Source of the DNA: an uncultured Bacilli bacterium
Lineage (GTDB): Bacteria; Bacillota_I; Bacilli_A; RF39; UBA660
Direction: 5' to 3'
Length of the DNA stretch: 18,153 nucleotides
Assembly: GCA_947588865.1 (NCBI GenBank)
Contig: CANPYQ010000016.1
Span: forward strand, 1 to 18,153
The position numbers were made by a program, and so were the translations under genes. The notes beneath the pieces were generated by a model. It was not told the origin of the DNA and made no database searches. It saw only the letters and a program-made list of their open reading frames with translations. How positions within the stretch are numbered: the stretch's first letter is position 1; every line of letters begins with the position of its first letter. Positions 1 through 6,461 of this stretch are shown here, one piece after another.

Positions 1-4
1 TGGT

Positions 5-28
5 GGAGATTATAAAGCCATAATCTCC
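5..28. repeat. Perfect 9-bp inverted repeat at window start
   Basis: GGAGATTAT (5-13) and ATAATCTCC (20-28) are exact reverse complements around a 6-base loop. No T-tract follows on the + strand, so it does not look like an intrinsic terminator in that direction. It sits immediately upstream of the apparently truncated HTH gene and may mark a junction or a binding site. The function is unknown. Confidence 0.5.
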
Positions 29-44
29 CCAAATAATAATAGTA

Positions 45-635
45 TTGATGATGTGTCATTTGAACAAGGAAACAGGGAAAAGCATTCCAGATATATCAAT
101 ATTAAAAGAAATATGTAATGATTATAATATAGATATGAATGAACTTTTAAAAGGAAATAAAAAAAAATTCAACAGAATTTTCATAGTATTTATTATATTA
201 ATAATAGCTTTATTAATATTGCTATTTATAAATATATTTAAGAGTAAATCTGATGATTTTAATTTTAAATCATTATCTACGGCATGTGAAGATTTTAATC
301 TTTTTGGTTCTATTGCGTACAATGATTCAAAGACTTATATATATATATCAAATATTACATACTGTGGAGATAACGATGATACAATATACAAAAAAATAAA
401 TTGTACTTTATATCAAAATAATAATGATACTAAAACAGTTATAGATAGTTTTAATTATAATGGACAAATTACTCTTGAAGAATTTTTAAATAAAGTAACT
501 TTTAATATTGAACATTTATCTAAATCTTGTAAAATGTATGAAAAAAACGCATTGCATTTAGAAATAGAGGCAATTACTTTAGATAATAAAGAAGTGTATC
601 ATAAAATTCCTTTAATTTTAGAGGATTGTAACTAA
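45..635 (+). CDS. 5'-truncated HTH (XRE-type) membrane-anchored protein
   Basis: The first ~35 residues match the end of an XRE/Cro-type HTH domain: TGKSIPDISILKEICN followed by a MNELLKG-like ending. The recognition helices that should precede this are absent. A hydrophobic segment (about residues 44-65) follows, then an ~130-residue domain, predicted extracytoplasmic, with Cys at about residues 81, 107, 120 and 162. The frame is closed upstream by TAA at 21-23. Possible starts are TTG 45, ATG 48 and ATG 51, and none has a Shine-Dalgarno. The Trp expected before E-T-G is also missing. The neighbouring frame reads open from position 2 to about 117 but does not encode an HTH. I infer the 3' part of a gene broken at or near the window start, by rearrangement, decay or an assembly join. 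The family of the outer domain is not recognised. Confidence 0.55.
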   Translation: MMMCHLNKETGKSIPDISILKEICNDYNIDMNELLKGNKKKFNRIFIVFIILIIALLILLFINIFKSKSDDFNFKSLSTACEDFNLFGSIAYNDSKTYIYISNITYCGDNDDTIYKKINCTLYQNNNDTKTVIDSFNYNGQITLEEFLNKVTFNIEHLSKSCKMYEKNALHLEIEAITLDNKEVYHKIPLILEDCN

Positions 636-638
636 TTC

Positions 639-680
639 AACTAGAAGTTGAGATAATTCAACCTCTAGTTTATTGTTTTA
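639..680 (+). terminator. Intrinsic terminator after the HTH-membrane gene
   Basis: A 13-base stem with one A-C mismatch (639-651 with 658-670) closes a 6-base loop and is followed by a T-rich tract (669-679). It begins 3 bases after the TAA at 633-635. Confidence 0.7.
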
Positions 681-701
681 AAAAATAAATTGTTGTATCA
701 T
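673..701 (+). promoter_or_regulatory. Possible promoter of the CPWC lipoprotein gene
   Basis: TTGTTT (673-678) and TATCAT (696-701) are 17 bases apart, with TG directly before the -10. An alternative -10 is TATAAC (701-706). The hexamers are imperfect, and the -35 falls in the T-tract of the preceding terminator. Confidence 0.3.
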
Positions 702-718
702 ATAACTGGAGGGATGGA

Positions 719-1375
719 ATGAAGAAAATTTTATATGTTGTAATTTCAATGTTACTTGTTTTAACAATAACCGCTTGTAAAATTAATAATAGTGATTCTT
801 TGAAATTTAAAGAAGAATACGAGTCTTTAAATAATAAATCTAATGAGAATAACGGTAAAAAATATAGAAGTATATCTATACCTAAAGACAATCCATTTAT
901 ATATAAAACTGCTGATGAATTAGTAGATATGTTACAGAATAAAGAGTCATTTATAGTATATTTTGGATTTAATTCTTGCCCATGGTGTAGAAGTGTTTTA
1001 CCGACACTTATAGAGGTTTCAAAAAATCTAAATATAGATAAAATTTATTATGTAGATGTTAGTGATATACGAGATACTATTGTTGTAAATGAAGATGGAG
1101 AATTACAAACTACGAAGGAAGGAACTAAAGGATACTATAAGTTAATAGATTTACTTAAAGATGTTTTAAGTGATTATAAGTTAACCAATAAAGATGGAAA
1201 GGCGATATCAGCAAATGAAGCTAGAATATATGCACCTAATGTTGTTAGAGTAGAAAGAGGAAAAGGCATTTCCTTAACTACAGGTGTAAGTGAGCTTCAA
1301 ACAGATGGTTATATGGATTTAACTGATGATATGATTAAAGAAACATATAGTAAATTTGAAAAAGTGTTAAAATAA
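719..1375 (+). CDS. Thioredoxin-fold lipoprotein with CPWC site
   Basis: A 218-residue protein with a short lysine start, a hydrophobic helix and the lipobox L-T-I-T-A-C, with Cys20 as the predicted lipidation site, so it should be tethered to the outer face of the membrane. A low-complexity linker (about 25-50) precedes a thioredoxin-like domain whose redox motif C-P-W-C lies at 87-90 in the context YFGFNSCPWCRSVLP. A later APNVV segment (about 173-177) could supply the cis-proline loop. A long insert between these (IYYVDVSDIRDT and GTKGYYKLIDLLKD) sets it apart from plain thioredoxin. Family knowledge suggests a thiol-disulfide oxidoreductase or bacteriocin-accessory-like role; the substrate is unknown. 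The start at 719 is supported by GGAGGG (708-713). It appears monocistronic, between two terminators. Confidence 0.8.
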   Translation: MKKILYVVISMLLVLTITACKINNSDSLKFKEEYESLNNKSNENNGKKYRSISIPKDNPFIYKTADELVDMLQNKESFIVYFGFNSCPWCRSVLPTLIEVSKNLNIDKIYYVDVSDIRDTIVVNEDGELQTTKEGTKGYYKLIDLLKDVLSDYKLTNKDGKAISANEARIYAPNVVRVERGKGISLTTGVSELQTDGYMDLTDDMIKETYSKFEKVLK

Positions 1376-1474
1376 CAAAAAGATTTAAATAAGTTGATAA
1401 AAAAGAACTAATGTCATTAAATATTGATTTTGAAACAACAAATAAAAATATAAATTAAATGATTTATAAAGTAT

Positions 1475-1500
1475 AACCAACATAGTTTGGTTTCTTTTTT
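1475..1500 (+). terminator. Intrinsic terminator upstream of ttcA-like gene
   Basis: Stem AACCAA (1475-1480) pairs with TTGGTT (1487-1492) around a 6-base loop and runs into TCTTTTTT (1493-1500). It lies 100 bases after the lipoprotein stop. Confidence 0.55.
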
Positions 1501-1510
1501 ATATAGTGTA

Positions 1511-1519
1511 TGTTATAAT
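1511..1519 (+). promoter_or_regulatory. Extended -10 promoter of the ttcA-like gene
   Basis: TGT then TATAAT (1514-1519) forms an extended -10. No convincing -35 is seen. The predicted leader is about 20 bases. Confidence 0.55.
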
Positions 1520-1545
1520 ATTGTTGTTTGATTTGAGGGAGTTGT

Positions 1546-2367
1546 ATGGAAGGGTATAAAGATATAGAAAAAAGTATAATAAAAAAATATAGAAAAGAAA
1601 TATGGTCTAGATTTATAAAAGCAGTAAAGGAATACGAATTAATAAATGAAAATGATAAAATTATGGTGTGTATTAGCGGTGGCAAGGATTCATTTTTACT
1701 TGCTAAATGTATTCAAGAATTAAAACGTCATGGTAAAATTCCTTTCGAAGCATATTATGTGGTAATGGATCCAGGTTATACTAAAGAAAATAAGAATTTA
1801 ATTATAGAAAACGCTAAAAAATTAAATGTACCAATTGAAATATTTGAAAGTAATATATTTAATACTGTATTTGAAATAGAGAAGAATCCTTGTTATTTGT
1901 GTGCTCGTATGCGAAGAGGGTATCTGTATAGTAAAGCTCGTGATATAGGATGCAATAAAATTGCTTTAGGACATCATTTTGATGATGTAATTGAAACGAC
2001 ACTGCTCTCTATGTTTTATGGCTCTGAGGTAAAAACAATGATGCCAAAATTATATAGCAAAAATTTTGAAGGATTAGAACTTATTAGACCTCTTTATCTA
2101 GTGAAAGAGCAAGATATATTATCATGGAAGAAATTCAATAATTTAACATTTTTAAATTGTGCTTGTAGATTTACTGAAAATTGTTCTTTGGATAATTCTG
2201 ATAGCAAACGAAAAGAGATAAAATGCCTTATAAAAGAATTAAGAAAAATTAATAAGAATGTTGATAACAACATTTTTAAAGCTTTAGATAATGTAAACTT
2301 AAACTGTGTACTTGGTGTAAAGAAAAATGGTATTTATACAAGCTTTAAAGATGAATATGATAAGTAA
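1546..2367 (+). CDS. ttcA: TtcA-family PP-loop tRNA thiolation protein
   Basis: A 273-residue PP-loop ATPase. SGGKDS (44-49) is the adenylation loop. C-Y-L-C at 116-119 gives the CxxC pair, LGHHFDD (141-147) and a GSEVKTMMPKL segment are characteristic of TtcA, and further Cys at 205, 207 and 213 can supply the third conserved Cys. TtcA proteins use an Fe-S cluster on these cysteines to make 2-thiocytidine at tRNA position 32. The protein is shorter than the E. coli enzyme (about 311) and lacks a long C-terminal extension. The start at 1546 is supported by GAGGGA (1535-1540). It has its own promoter and stands alone. The family is secure; the exact tRNA base is inferred, since related PP-loop enzymes (TtuA type) thiolate other positions. 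Confidence 0.85.
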   Translation: MEGYKDIEKSIIKKYRKEIWSRFIKAVKEYELINENDKIMVCISGGKDSFLLAKCIQELKRHGKIPFEAYYVVMDPGYTKENKNLIIENAKKLNVPIEIFESNIFNTVFEIEKNPCYLCARMRRGYLYSKARDIGCNKIALGHHFDDVIETTLLSMFYGSEVKTMMPKLYSKNFEGLELIRPLYLVKEQDILSWKKFNNLTFLNCACRFTENCSLDNSDSKRKEIKCLIKELRKINKNVDNNIFKALDNVNLNCVLGVKKNGIYTSFKDEYDK

Positions 2368-2397
2368 TGTATAAATCAACTATATTTTACTAAATAA

Positions 2398-2403
2398 TAT
2401 AAT
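2398..2403 (+). promoter_or_regulatory. -10 box fused to GGTG site, transporter gene
   Basis: TATAAT is followed by 6 bases, GGTG (2410-2413), 8 bases and ATG 2422. The transcription start is predicted at the Shine-Dalgarno. No clear -35. Confidence 0.5.
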
Positions 2404-2421
2404 ATAACAGGTGGTTATATT

Positions 2422-3273
2422 ATGTTTAGTGATTGGAAATTTTATGTTGCTTTATATATTTTTTTTACTATATTGTTTAATCAAAATTATAAAATATGTA
2501 CTAACCACATGACAAGTAGTGCTTCTTTAACGGTACTTTTAGAAATTATTGCATCAGTTATATGTATACCTTTAATTCCGTTTTTCGAATTTAAATTTTC
2601 TAATAATATAAGTGTGTATATTTTTCTTTTTATTGCTATAATATTTTATACATTGCATAATAGACTTTCAACAATATCACGAAGTGGAGTAGAGTCATCA
2701 ACATATATAATTATAAAACAATTACCTTCAGTATTTATGATATTAATAGGCATATTATTTTTTAAAGAACCATTTATACCAAATAAAATAATAGGAGCGT
2801 TTTTAATCATTTTTAGTAATGTATTAGTATTTTATAGAAAAGGTATACTTAAAATAGATAGGTATGTATTACTTGGAATAATTGCTAATATATGCATGAC
2901 TATAGGTATGATTATAGATGTTAACTATTCTAATCAATTTAATCTTGCAATTTATGTATTATTTACGATATTTACTCCAGCATTTATTATCTTTTTAATA
3001 GAACATGTTAAGATTAAAGATTTGTTATTAGAATATAAATATCAAAATAAATCGAGTTTATTTATAACAGGAATTTGTTTTTCACTTATGATGATAGTTA
3101 AGATAAAAGCATACAAATTGGGAAATTCAAGTGTAGTCGCGCCTCTTTCTAGTTTATCAGTTATACTAAGTATAATGTTGGGATTTTTATTTTTAAATGA
3201 GAGAAATAATCTATTGAAAAAAATAATTTCTAGTATACTTATATTAATAGGAGTATTTTTAATAAATTTATGA
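2422..3273 (+). CDS. EamA/DMT-type membrane transporter
   Basis: A 283-residue, almost entirely hydrophobic protein with about nine to ten predicted membrane helices arranged as two similar halves, the layout of the drug/metabolite transporter (EamA) superfamily. Each half ends in the family-like pattern of a helix, a short FKEPF (first half) or LNERNN (second half) segment and a final helix: GILFFKEPFIPNKIIGAFLI and LGFLFLNERNNLLKKIISS. SSVVAPLSSLSVILSIMLG before the second pattern is also typical. The substrate cannot be inferred; family members export amino acids, nucleosides or drugs. The start at 2422 follows GGTG (2410-2413). Transcription seems independent, 54 bases after ttcA. Confidence is high for the superfamily only. 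Confidence 0.75.
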   Translation: MFSDWKFYVALYIFFTILFNQNYKICTNHMTSSASLTVLLEIIASVICIPLIPFFEFKFSNNISVYIFLFIAIIFYTLHNRLSTISRSGVESSTYIIIKQLPSVFMILIGILFFKEPFIPNKIIGAFLIIFSNVLVFYRKGILKIDRYVLLGIIANICMTIGMIIDVNYSNQFNLAIYVLFTIFTPAFIIFLIEHVKIKDLLLEYKYQNKSSLFITGICFSLMMIVKIKAYKLGNSSVVAPLSSLSVILSIMLGFLFLNERNNLLKKIISSILILIGVFLINL

Positions 3274-3300
3274 AAATTATATATTTTTTAAAATTTTATA

Positions 3301-3309
3301 TGTTATAAT
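3301..3309 (+). promoter_or_regulatory. Extended -10 promoter upstream of CDF transporter
   Basis: TGT then TATAAT (3304-3309). The start would lie near 3316, leaving a leader of more than 120 bases before the transporter, much longer than for most genes here. Confidence 0.5.
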
Positions 3310-3360
3310 TGAATTACAAAAATTAATGAAAGAGTAATGTGTAAAAAATAAATGGTTAAT

Positions 3361-3384
3361 AAACCCATATATTTATATGAGTTT
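3361..3384 (+). promoter_or_regulatory. Hairpin in the CDF transporter leader
   Basis: AAACCCATATA (3361-3371) pairs with TATATGAGTTT (3374-3384) with one mismatch. No T-tract follows. It may be a regulatory leader structure or a weak end for the upstream transcript. It does not match any riboswitch I recognise. Confidence 0.35.
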
Positions 3385-3443
3385 ATGTTTGCAGATAATA
3401 TGAAAACAGTAGATAAAGGAGAATTTATATATGGAAGGTGTTT

Positions 3444-4319
3444 ATGGATAGATTTAAGAAAGTAAAAATAGCAAGTATCTTAGGAATACTAGGTAATCTT
3501 TTTTTGCTTATTATAAAATCAATGATAGGATTTGTTACAAATAGTCATGCTATGATAGCGGATGCATTTAATAGCGCTGGTGATATAATATCTAGCGTAT
3601 TTACTTATATAGGTAATAAGGTAGCAAGTATTCCTTCGGACGAAGATCATAATTTGGGACATGGTAAAGCAGAGTACATTTATTCAATGTTAATAAGTAT
3701 AGCAATGATATTAATGGGATTATTTGTATTTAAGAATTCTTTTAATTCAATAATAAATAATAGTGTTTTGGATTTTTCTATATGGTTAGTAGTGGTATGT
3801 ATAATAACAATTATAATTAAATTTAGTCTATTTATATATACAAATAATATATCTAAAAAGTATAATAATTTACTTATAAAAGCTAATTCTAAAGATCATA
3901 GAAACGATTGTTTTATCACATTTGGTACATTGATTTCTTGTATATTTGCTCTATATCATATATATTTTTTAGATGGCGTTATAGGTTCACTTATATCTAT
4001 ATGGATGATAATAACATCAATAAAAATATTTAAAGAAAGTTATGATGTACTTATGGATAAATCTATATCAATTGAAACAAAGAAAAAGGTATATGAAATA
4101 ATTGAAAAACATAACGAAGTAAAAAAAGTAATACACTTTAATTCAACTCCAGTAGGATATAAATATCAGATATCATTTACAATATATGTAGATGGAAATA
4201 TGTCTACATTTGAAAGTCACAAAATAGCTGATAATCTGGAAAAAGAAATTGTTAAAAAGTTAGATGAAATATATCTGACTATAATACATGTAGATCCATT
4301 TGAAATAGATGAGTGTTAA
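3444..4319 (+). CDS. Cation diffusion facilitator (CDF) metal transporter
   Basis: A CDF-family divalent-metal/proton antiporter of 291 residues from ATG 3444. Hallmarks are HAMIADAFNSAGD in the second helix (metal-site Asp residues), HNLGHGKAE after it, SKDHRND in the fifth-helix region (His and Asp ligands), and a C-terminal ferredoxin-like cytoplasmic domain ending in HVDPFE. Six membrane helices are expected. A GTG at 3438 is in frame, but it is part of the GGAAGGTG Shine-Dalgarno, so ATG 3444 is preferred. A separate mini-ORF (ATG 3431, MEGVYG, stop 3449-3451) with its own AAGGAG overlaps this start and could couple translation. csaA follows after 15 bases. The metal is not determinable; Mn, Zn or Fe are the family options. 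Confidence 0.88.
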   Translation: MDRFKKVKIASILGILGNLFLLIIKSMIGFVTNSHAMIADAFNSAGDIISSVFTYIGNKVASIPSDEDHNLGHGKAEYIYSMLISIAMILMGLFVFKNSFNSIINNSVLDFSIWLVVVCIITIIIKFSLFIYTNNISKKYNNLLIKANSKDHRNDCFITFGTLISCIFALYHIYFLDGVIGSLISIWMIITSIKIFKESYDVLMDKSISIETKKKVYEIIEKHNEVKKVIHFNSTPVGYKYQISFTIYVDGNMSTFESHKIADNLEKEIVKKLDEIYLTIIHVDPFEIDEC

Positions 4320-4334
4320 AGTAAAGGTGACTAT

Positions 4335-4664
4335 ATGGCAAATTTTGAAGATTTTATGGAATTAGATATTAGAGTAGGGACGATTATAAATGCTGAAAAA
4401 TTTGATGAAGCAAAAAGACCAGCTTACAAATTAGAAATAGATTTTGGAAGTAGTATCGGTATAAAAAAATCATCTGCTCAAATAACAGATATTTATAATA
4501 TAAGCGATTTAGTAGGAAAACAAATACTTGCAGTAATTAATTTTCCGCCTAAGCAAATTGCCAATTTTATTTCAGAAGTACTTGTGTTAGGAACTTATAG
4601 TAATGAAGGTGTAGTGCTAATTATTCCAGATAAGAATGTTTCAAATGGTGATAAACTAGGTTAG
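4335..4664 (+). CDS. csaA: CsaA-like tRNA-binding/chaperone protein
   Basis: A 109-residue single-domain protein of the EMAP-II/tRNA-binding OB fold, the usual CsaA length. Visible family motifs are FEDFMELDIRVGTI at the N terminus, the GIKKSSAQIT segment, GKQILAVINFPPKQIANFISEVLVLG, and a GVVLIIPDKNVSNGDKLG ending. In Bacillus, CsaA is reported as a chaperone with export-related activity; structurally it is a dimer that binds tRNA. The start at 4335 is preceded by AAGGTG (4324-4329). It lies 15 bases after the CDF gene with no promoter I can see, so the two are probably cotranscribed, although no functional link is evident. Confidence 0.88.
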   Translation: MANFEDFMELDIRVGTIINAEKFDEAKRPAYKLEIDFGSSIGIKKSSAQITDIYNISDLVGKQILAVINFPPKQIANFISEVLVLGTYSNEGVVLIIPDKNVSNGDKLG

Positions 4665-4802
4665 TATATTATATAAATTATGAGTTTAGCTATAAGTAGT
4701 TTGTTGCAAGATTGAATCTTTAAAAGACAAAAATGCTTTGAAAATGATATAGATAAAAAATTATTGAAAATAAAAAAATTTAATATAAAGCAAACACTTG
4801 AA

Positions 4803-4808
4803 TAATAT
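4803..4808 (+). promoter_or_regulatory. -10 box fused to GGTG site, ferritin-like gene
   Basis: TAATAT is followed by 6 bases, GGTG (4815-4818), 5 bases and ATG 4824. The -10 is weak on its own; the call rests on spacing shared with seven other genes in the window. Confidence 0.4.
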
Positions 4809-4823
4809 TAATTAGGTGATATT

Positions 4824-5330
4824 ATGAAGTGTTGGGTAGATAAACCTTATCCTAAGGTAGAAGTAGAAAGGCCTAATATTGAGTATGCTAATATTTTACT
4901 TCAAGATTATAGTGGAATAGTCAGTGAACTTTCGTCTATTACACAGTATGTTTATCAAAAGTTTGAAAAATTTAATGTAGATAATGAATTTAGTGAAACT
5001 TTATCTCAAATTGCTATGGTAGAGATGAAGCATTTAGAATTACTTGGTGAAACAATAAAATTACTTGGAATAGATCCTAAGTTTATATTTAATAATAACA
5101 ATAATATAAAGACATATTGGAGTAGCAATTATGTGAATTATACAACAAATATTGTTGATATGTTACTTAGTGATATAAAAATAGAACAAGAAGCTATTGC
5201 AAAGTACCAATACGATATTAATGTAATAAATGATGAATATGTAAGAAAAACTATATCAAGAATAATCGAAGATGAAGAAATGCATATAAATTGCTTTAAG
5301 AAGTTGCTTAATAATATTGGATTTAATTAA
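4824..5330 (+). CDS. Ferritin-like di-iron domain protein
   Basis: A 168-residue four-helix-bundle protein. The metal-site pattern is complete: Glu35 in helix 1, E67xxH70 (VEMKHLELL) in helix 2, Glu121/Glu123 in helix 3 (KIEQEAIAKY) and E151xxH154 (EDEEMHINCF) in helix 4. The paired ExxH motifs are the hallmark of ferritin/rubrerythrin-like and Mn-catalase-like proteins. An Asn-rich linker (residues 90-94) joins the helix pairs. There is no rubredoxin CxxC domain, so it is not a classical rubrerythrin, and the protein is too short for a Mn catalase. A role in iron or peroxide handling is inferred. The start at 4824 has GGTG 5 bases upstream. The N-terminal KCWVDKPYPKVEVERPN extension is not conserved in anything I can name. 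Confidence 0.75.
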   Translation: MKCWVDKPYPKVEVERPNIEYANILLQDYSGIVSELSSITQYVYQKFEKFNVDNEFSETLSQIAMVEMKHLELLGETIKLLGIDPKFIFNNNNNIKTYWSSNYVNYTTNIVDMLLSDIKIEQEAIAKYQYDINVINDEYVRKTISRIIEDEEMHINCFKKLLNNIGFN

Positions 5331-5352
5331 GAGGACTAATGGCCTTTTTTTT
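5328..5352 (+). terminator. Weak terminator after ferritin-like gene
   Basis: AAGAGG (5329-5334) can pair with CCTTTT (5343-5348, one G-U) around an 8-base loop. Ten T residues (5345-5354) follow the CC. The stem is short, but the T-run is the longest in the window. Confidence 0.45.
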
Positions 5353-5401
5353 TTAATCTAAATTTATTTATAATATTTTTATTTTATTAAACAGAGATAT
5401 C

Positions 5402-5410
5402 TGATATAAT
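5402..5410 (+). promoter_or_regulatory. Extended -10 fused to GGTG site, DUF4186 gene
   Basis: TGA then TATAAT (5405-5410), 6 bases, GGTG (5417-5420), 5 bases and ATG 5426. This is one of the clearest examples of the module. Confidence 0.6.
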
Positions 5411-5425
5411 AATTTTGGTGAAAAT

Positions 5426-5791
5426 ATGGATAGTGTAAATAAAATATTAGATAAACTTTCAAAATCTAAATTTAGAGGTGGTTTTCATCTTAAACAAAAA
5501 GATATAGATTATATAGATAAAAAAGGATTAAATGTAATAGAAGAGCATGCTTTTAATTTTGTAGATGGAAGGCTATCTAATAAATTCATAGAAAATGATG
5601 GAAAACAAACTCCAATGAAAGGGCATCCGGTATTTGTAGCGCAGCATGCGACTGCTACTTGTTGCAGAGGATGTATATATAAATGGCATCATATACCTAA
5701 AAATAAAGATTTAACGCTTGAAGAGGAGATCTATTTAGTTAAAGTTATAATGACATGGATACAGCATGAGTATAATGCTTTTAAGCATTAA
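5426..5791 (+). CDS. DUF4186 family protein
   Basis: A 121-residue protein matching the conserved pattern of DUF4186: an N-terminal LDKLSKSKFRGGFHLKQKD, the middle NDGKQTPMKGHPVF, the signature AQHATATCCRGCIYKWHHIPK, then an acidic EEEIYLVKVIMTWI helix. Length is typical for the family. Cys79, Cys80 and Cys83, with His74, His88 and His89, are clustered in the signature and could bind metal or form a redox site; that is inference, as no biochemical function is known to me. No membrane segment or signal is seen. A palindrome (TAATGCTT with AAGCATTA, 5773-5790) covers its last codons and stop but has no T-tract. It appears monocistronic. Confidence 0.85.
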   Translation: MDSVNKILDKLSKSKFRGGFHLKQKDIDYIDKKGLNVIEEHAFNFVDGRLSNKFIENDGKQTPMKGHPVFVAQHATATCCRGCIYKWHHIPKNKDLTLEEEIYLVKVIMTWIQHEYNAFKH

Positions 5792-5916
5792 TATATATTG
5801 TCACATCTTATTCTAATTTATTAATAAGAAATTTTAAAACATTATAAATGCTTATTGGCTAATTTATGGTTTTCAAATGAGTTTACATTAAATTACTATT
5901 TTTATTTTACTATTTA

Positions 5917-5925
5917 TGTTATACT
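5917..5925 (+). promoter_or_regulatory. Extended -10 fused to GGTG site, 5941 gene
   Basis: TGT then TATACT (5920-5925), 6 bases, GGTG (5932-5935), 5 bases and GTG 5941. Confidence 0.55.
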
Positions 5926-5940
5926 AATATAGGTGATATA

Positions 5941-6387
5941 GTGAAAACAATAACTTTGTATATTAAGAATGAATCTGATTTATATGAAAAATATAGTAAC
6001 AATATATCTAAAGATTTAATAAATTACTTAATAAGAGAAACTAAATTTATAAATGAAGATGTAAATGTAGTAGTAAAAACAAATTTAAAAATAAATAATA
6101 TTGAACAACTTATAAAAGAAGGCTTATTTAAAGCTTATAAAGAATCAAAAAAAATTGATAATTTCCTTAATAATAAGCAAATTATATTTTTTATCATAGG
6201 TATTATTTTTCTAATTTTCTCAACATTTATAAAATATGATGTTATAAAAGAAATAATTATAATATCTGGATGGGTTGCTATATGGGAAGTTGTTGATATA
6301 TCTTTAAATGTTGATAGTGAACTTAAAATAAACAGAAAGTTAATAAGTAAACTTATGTCTTCAAAAATAGAAATAAATAAAAATTAA
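5941..6387 (+). CDS. Unknown two-helix membrane protein
   Basis: A 148-residue protein I do not recognise by name. It has a soluble N-terminal half (about 1-58) rich in Lys, Asn and Ile, then two hydrophobic helices (about 60-78 and 85-102) separated by a short IKYDVIKE turn, and a basic tail (KINRKLISKLMSSKIEINKN). ISGWVAIWEVVDISL in the second helix is distinctive because this protein has few other Trp residues. The start is GTG 5941, fixed by GGTG at 5932-5935; the nearest in-frame ATG is far downstream and would remove most of the soluble domain. The hairpin topology suggests both ends are cytoplasmic. It appears to be transcribed alone. Confidence 0.7.
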   Translation: MKTITLYIKNESDLYEKYSNNISKDLINYLIRETKFINEDVNVVVKTNLKINNIEQLIKEGLFKAYKESKKIDNFLNNKQIIFFIIGIIFLIFSTFIKYDVIKEIIIISGWVAIWEVVDISLNVDSELKINRKLISKLMSSKIEINKN

Positions 6388-6436
6388 TCATATACATTAT
6401 TTATAATTTTTAATCTTTTCATTAAAATATAAAAAG

Positions 6437-6445
6437 TGATATAAT
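6437..6445 (+). promoter_or_regulatory. Extended -10 promoter of the murD-eno operon
   Basis: TGA then TATAAT (6440-6445), 7 bases, GGTG (6453-6456), 5 bases and ATG 6462. No other promoter-like site is evident between the four genes that follow. Confidence 0.6.
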
Positions 6446-6461
6446 AAAATTAGGTGGTTTA

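Noticed and set aside
1..28. Possible tRNA 3' end on the - strand (AATCTCC then ACCA, with a matching GGAGATT)
   Set aside because: The complement ends in CCACCA and a 7-bp acceptor-like pairing exists, but there is no T-arm, anticodon arm or D-arm. The two halves are only 6 bases apart.
122..322. 66-residue ORF on the - strand
   Set aside because: Shadow of the HTH-membrane gene; AT-rich, with no Shine-Dalgarno and no recognisable motif.
3438..3443. GTG 3438 as the start of the CDF transporter
   Set aside because: This GTG is part of the GGAAGGTG Shine-Dalgarno, so ATG 3444 fits better.
5773..5790. Palindrome at the end of the DUF4186 gene as a terminator
   Set aside because: The 8-bp stem has only a 2-base loop and no T-tract. 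It mostly covers the last codons.
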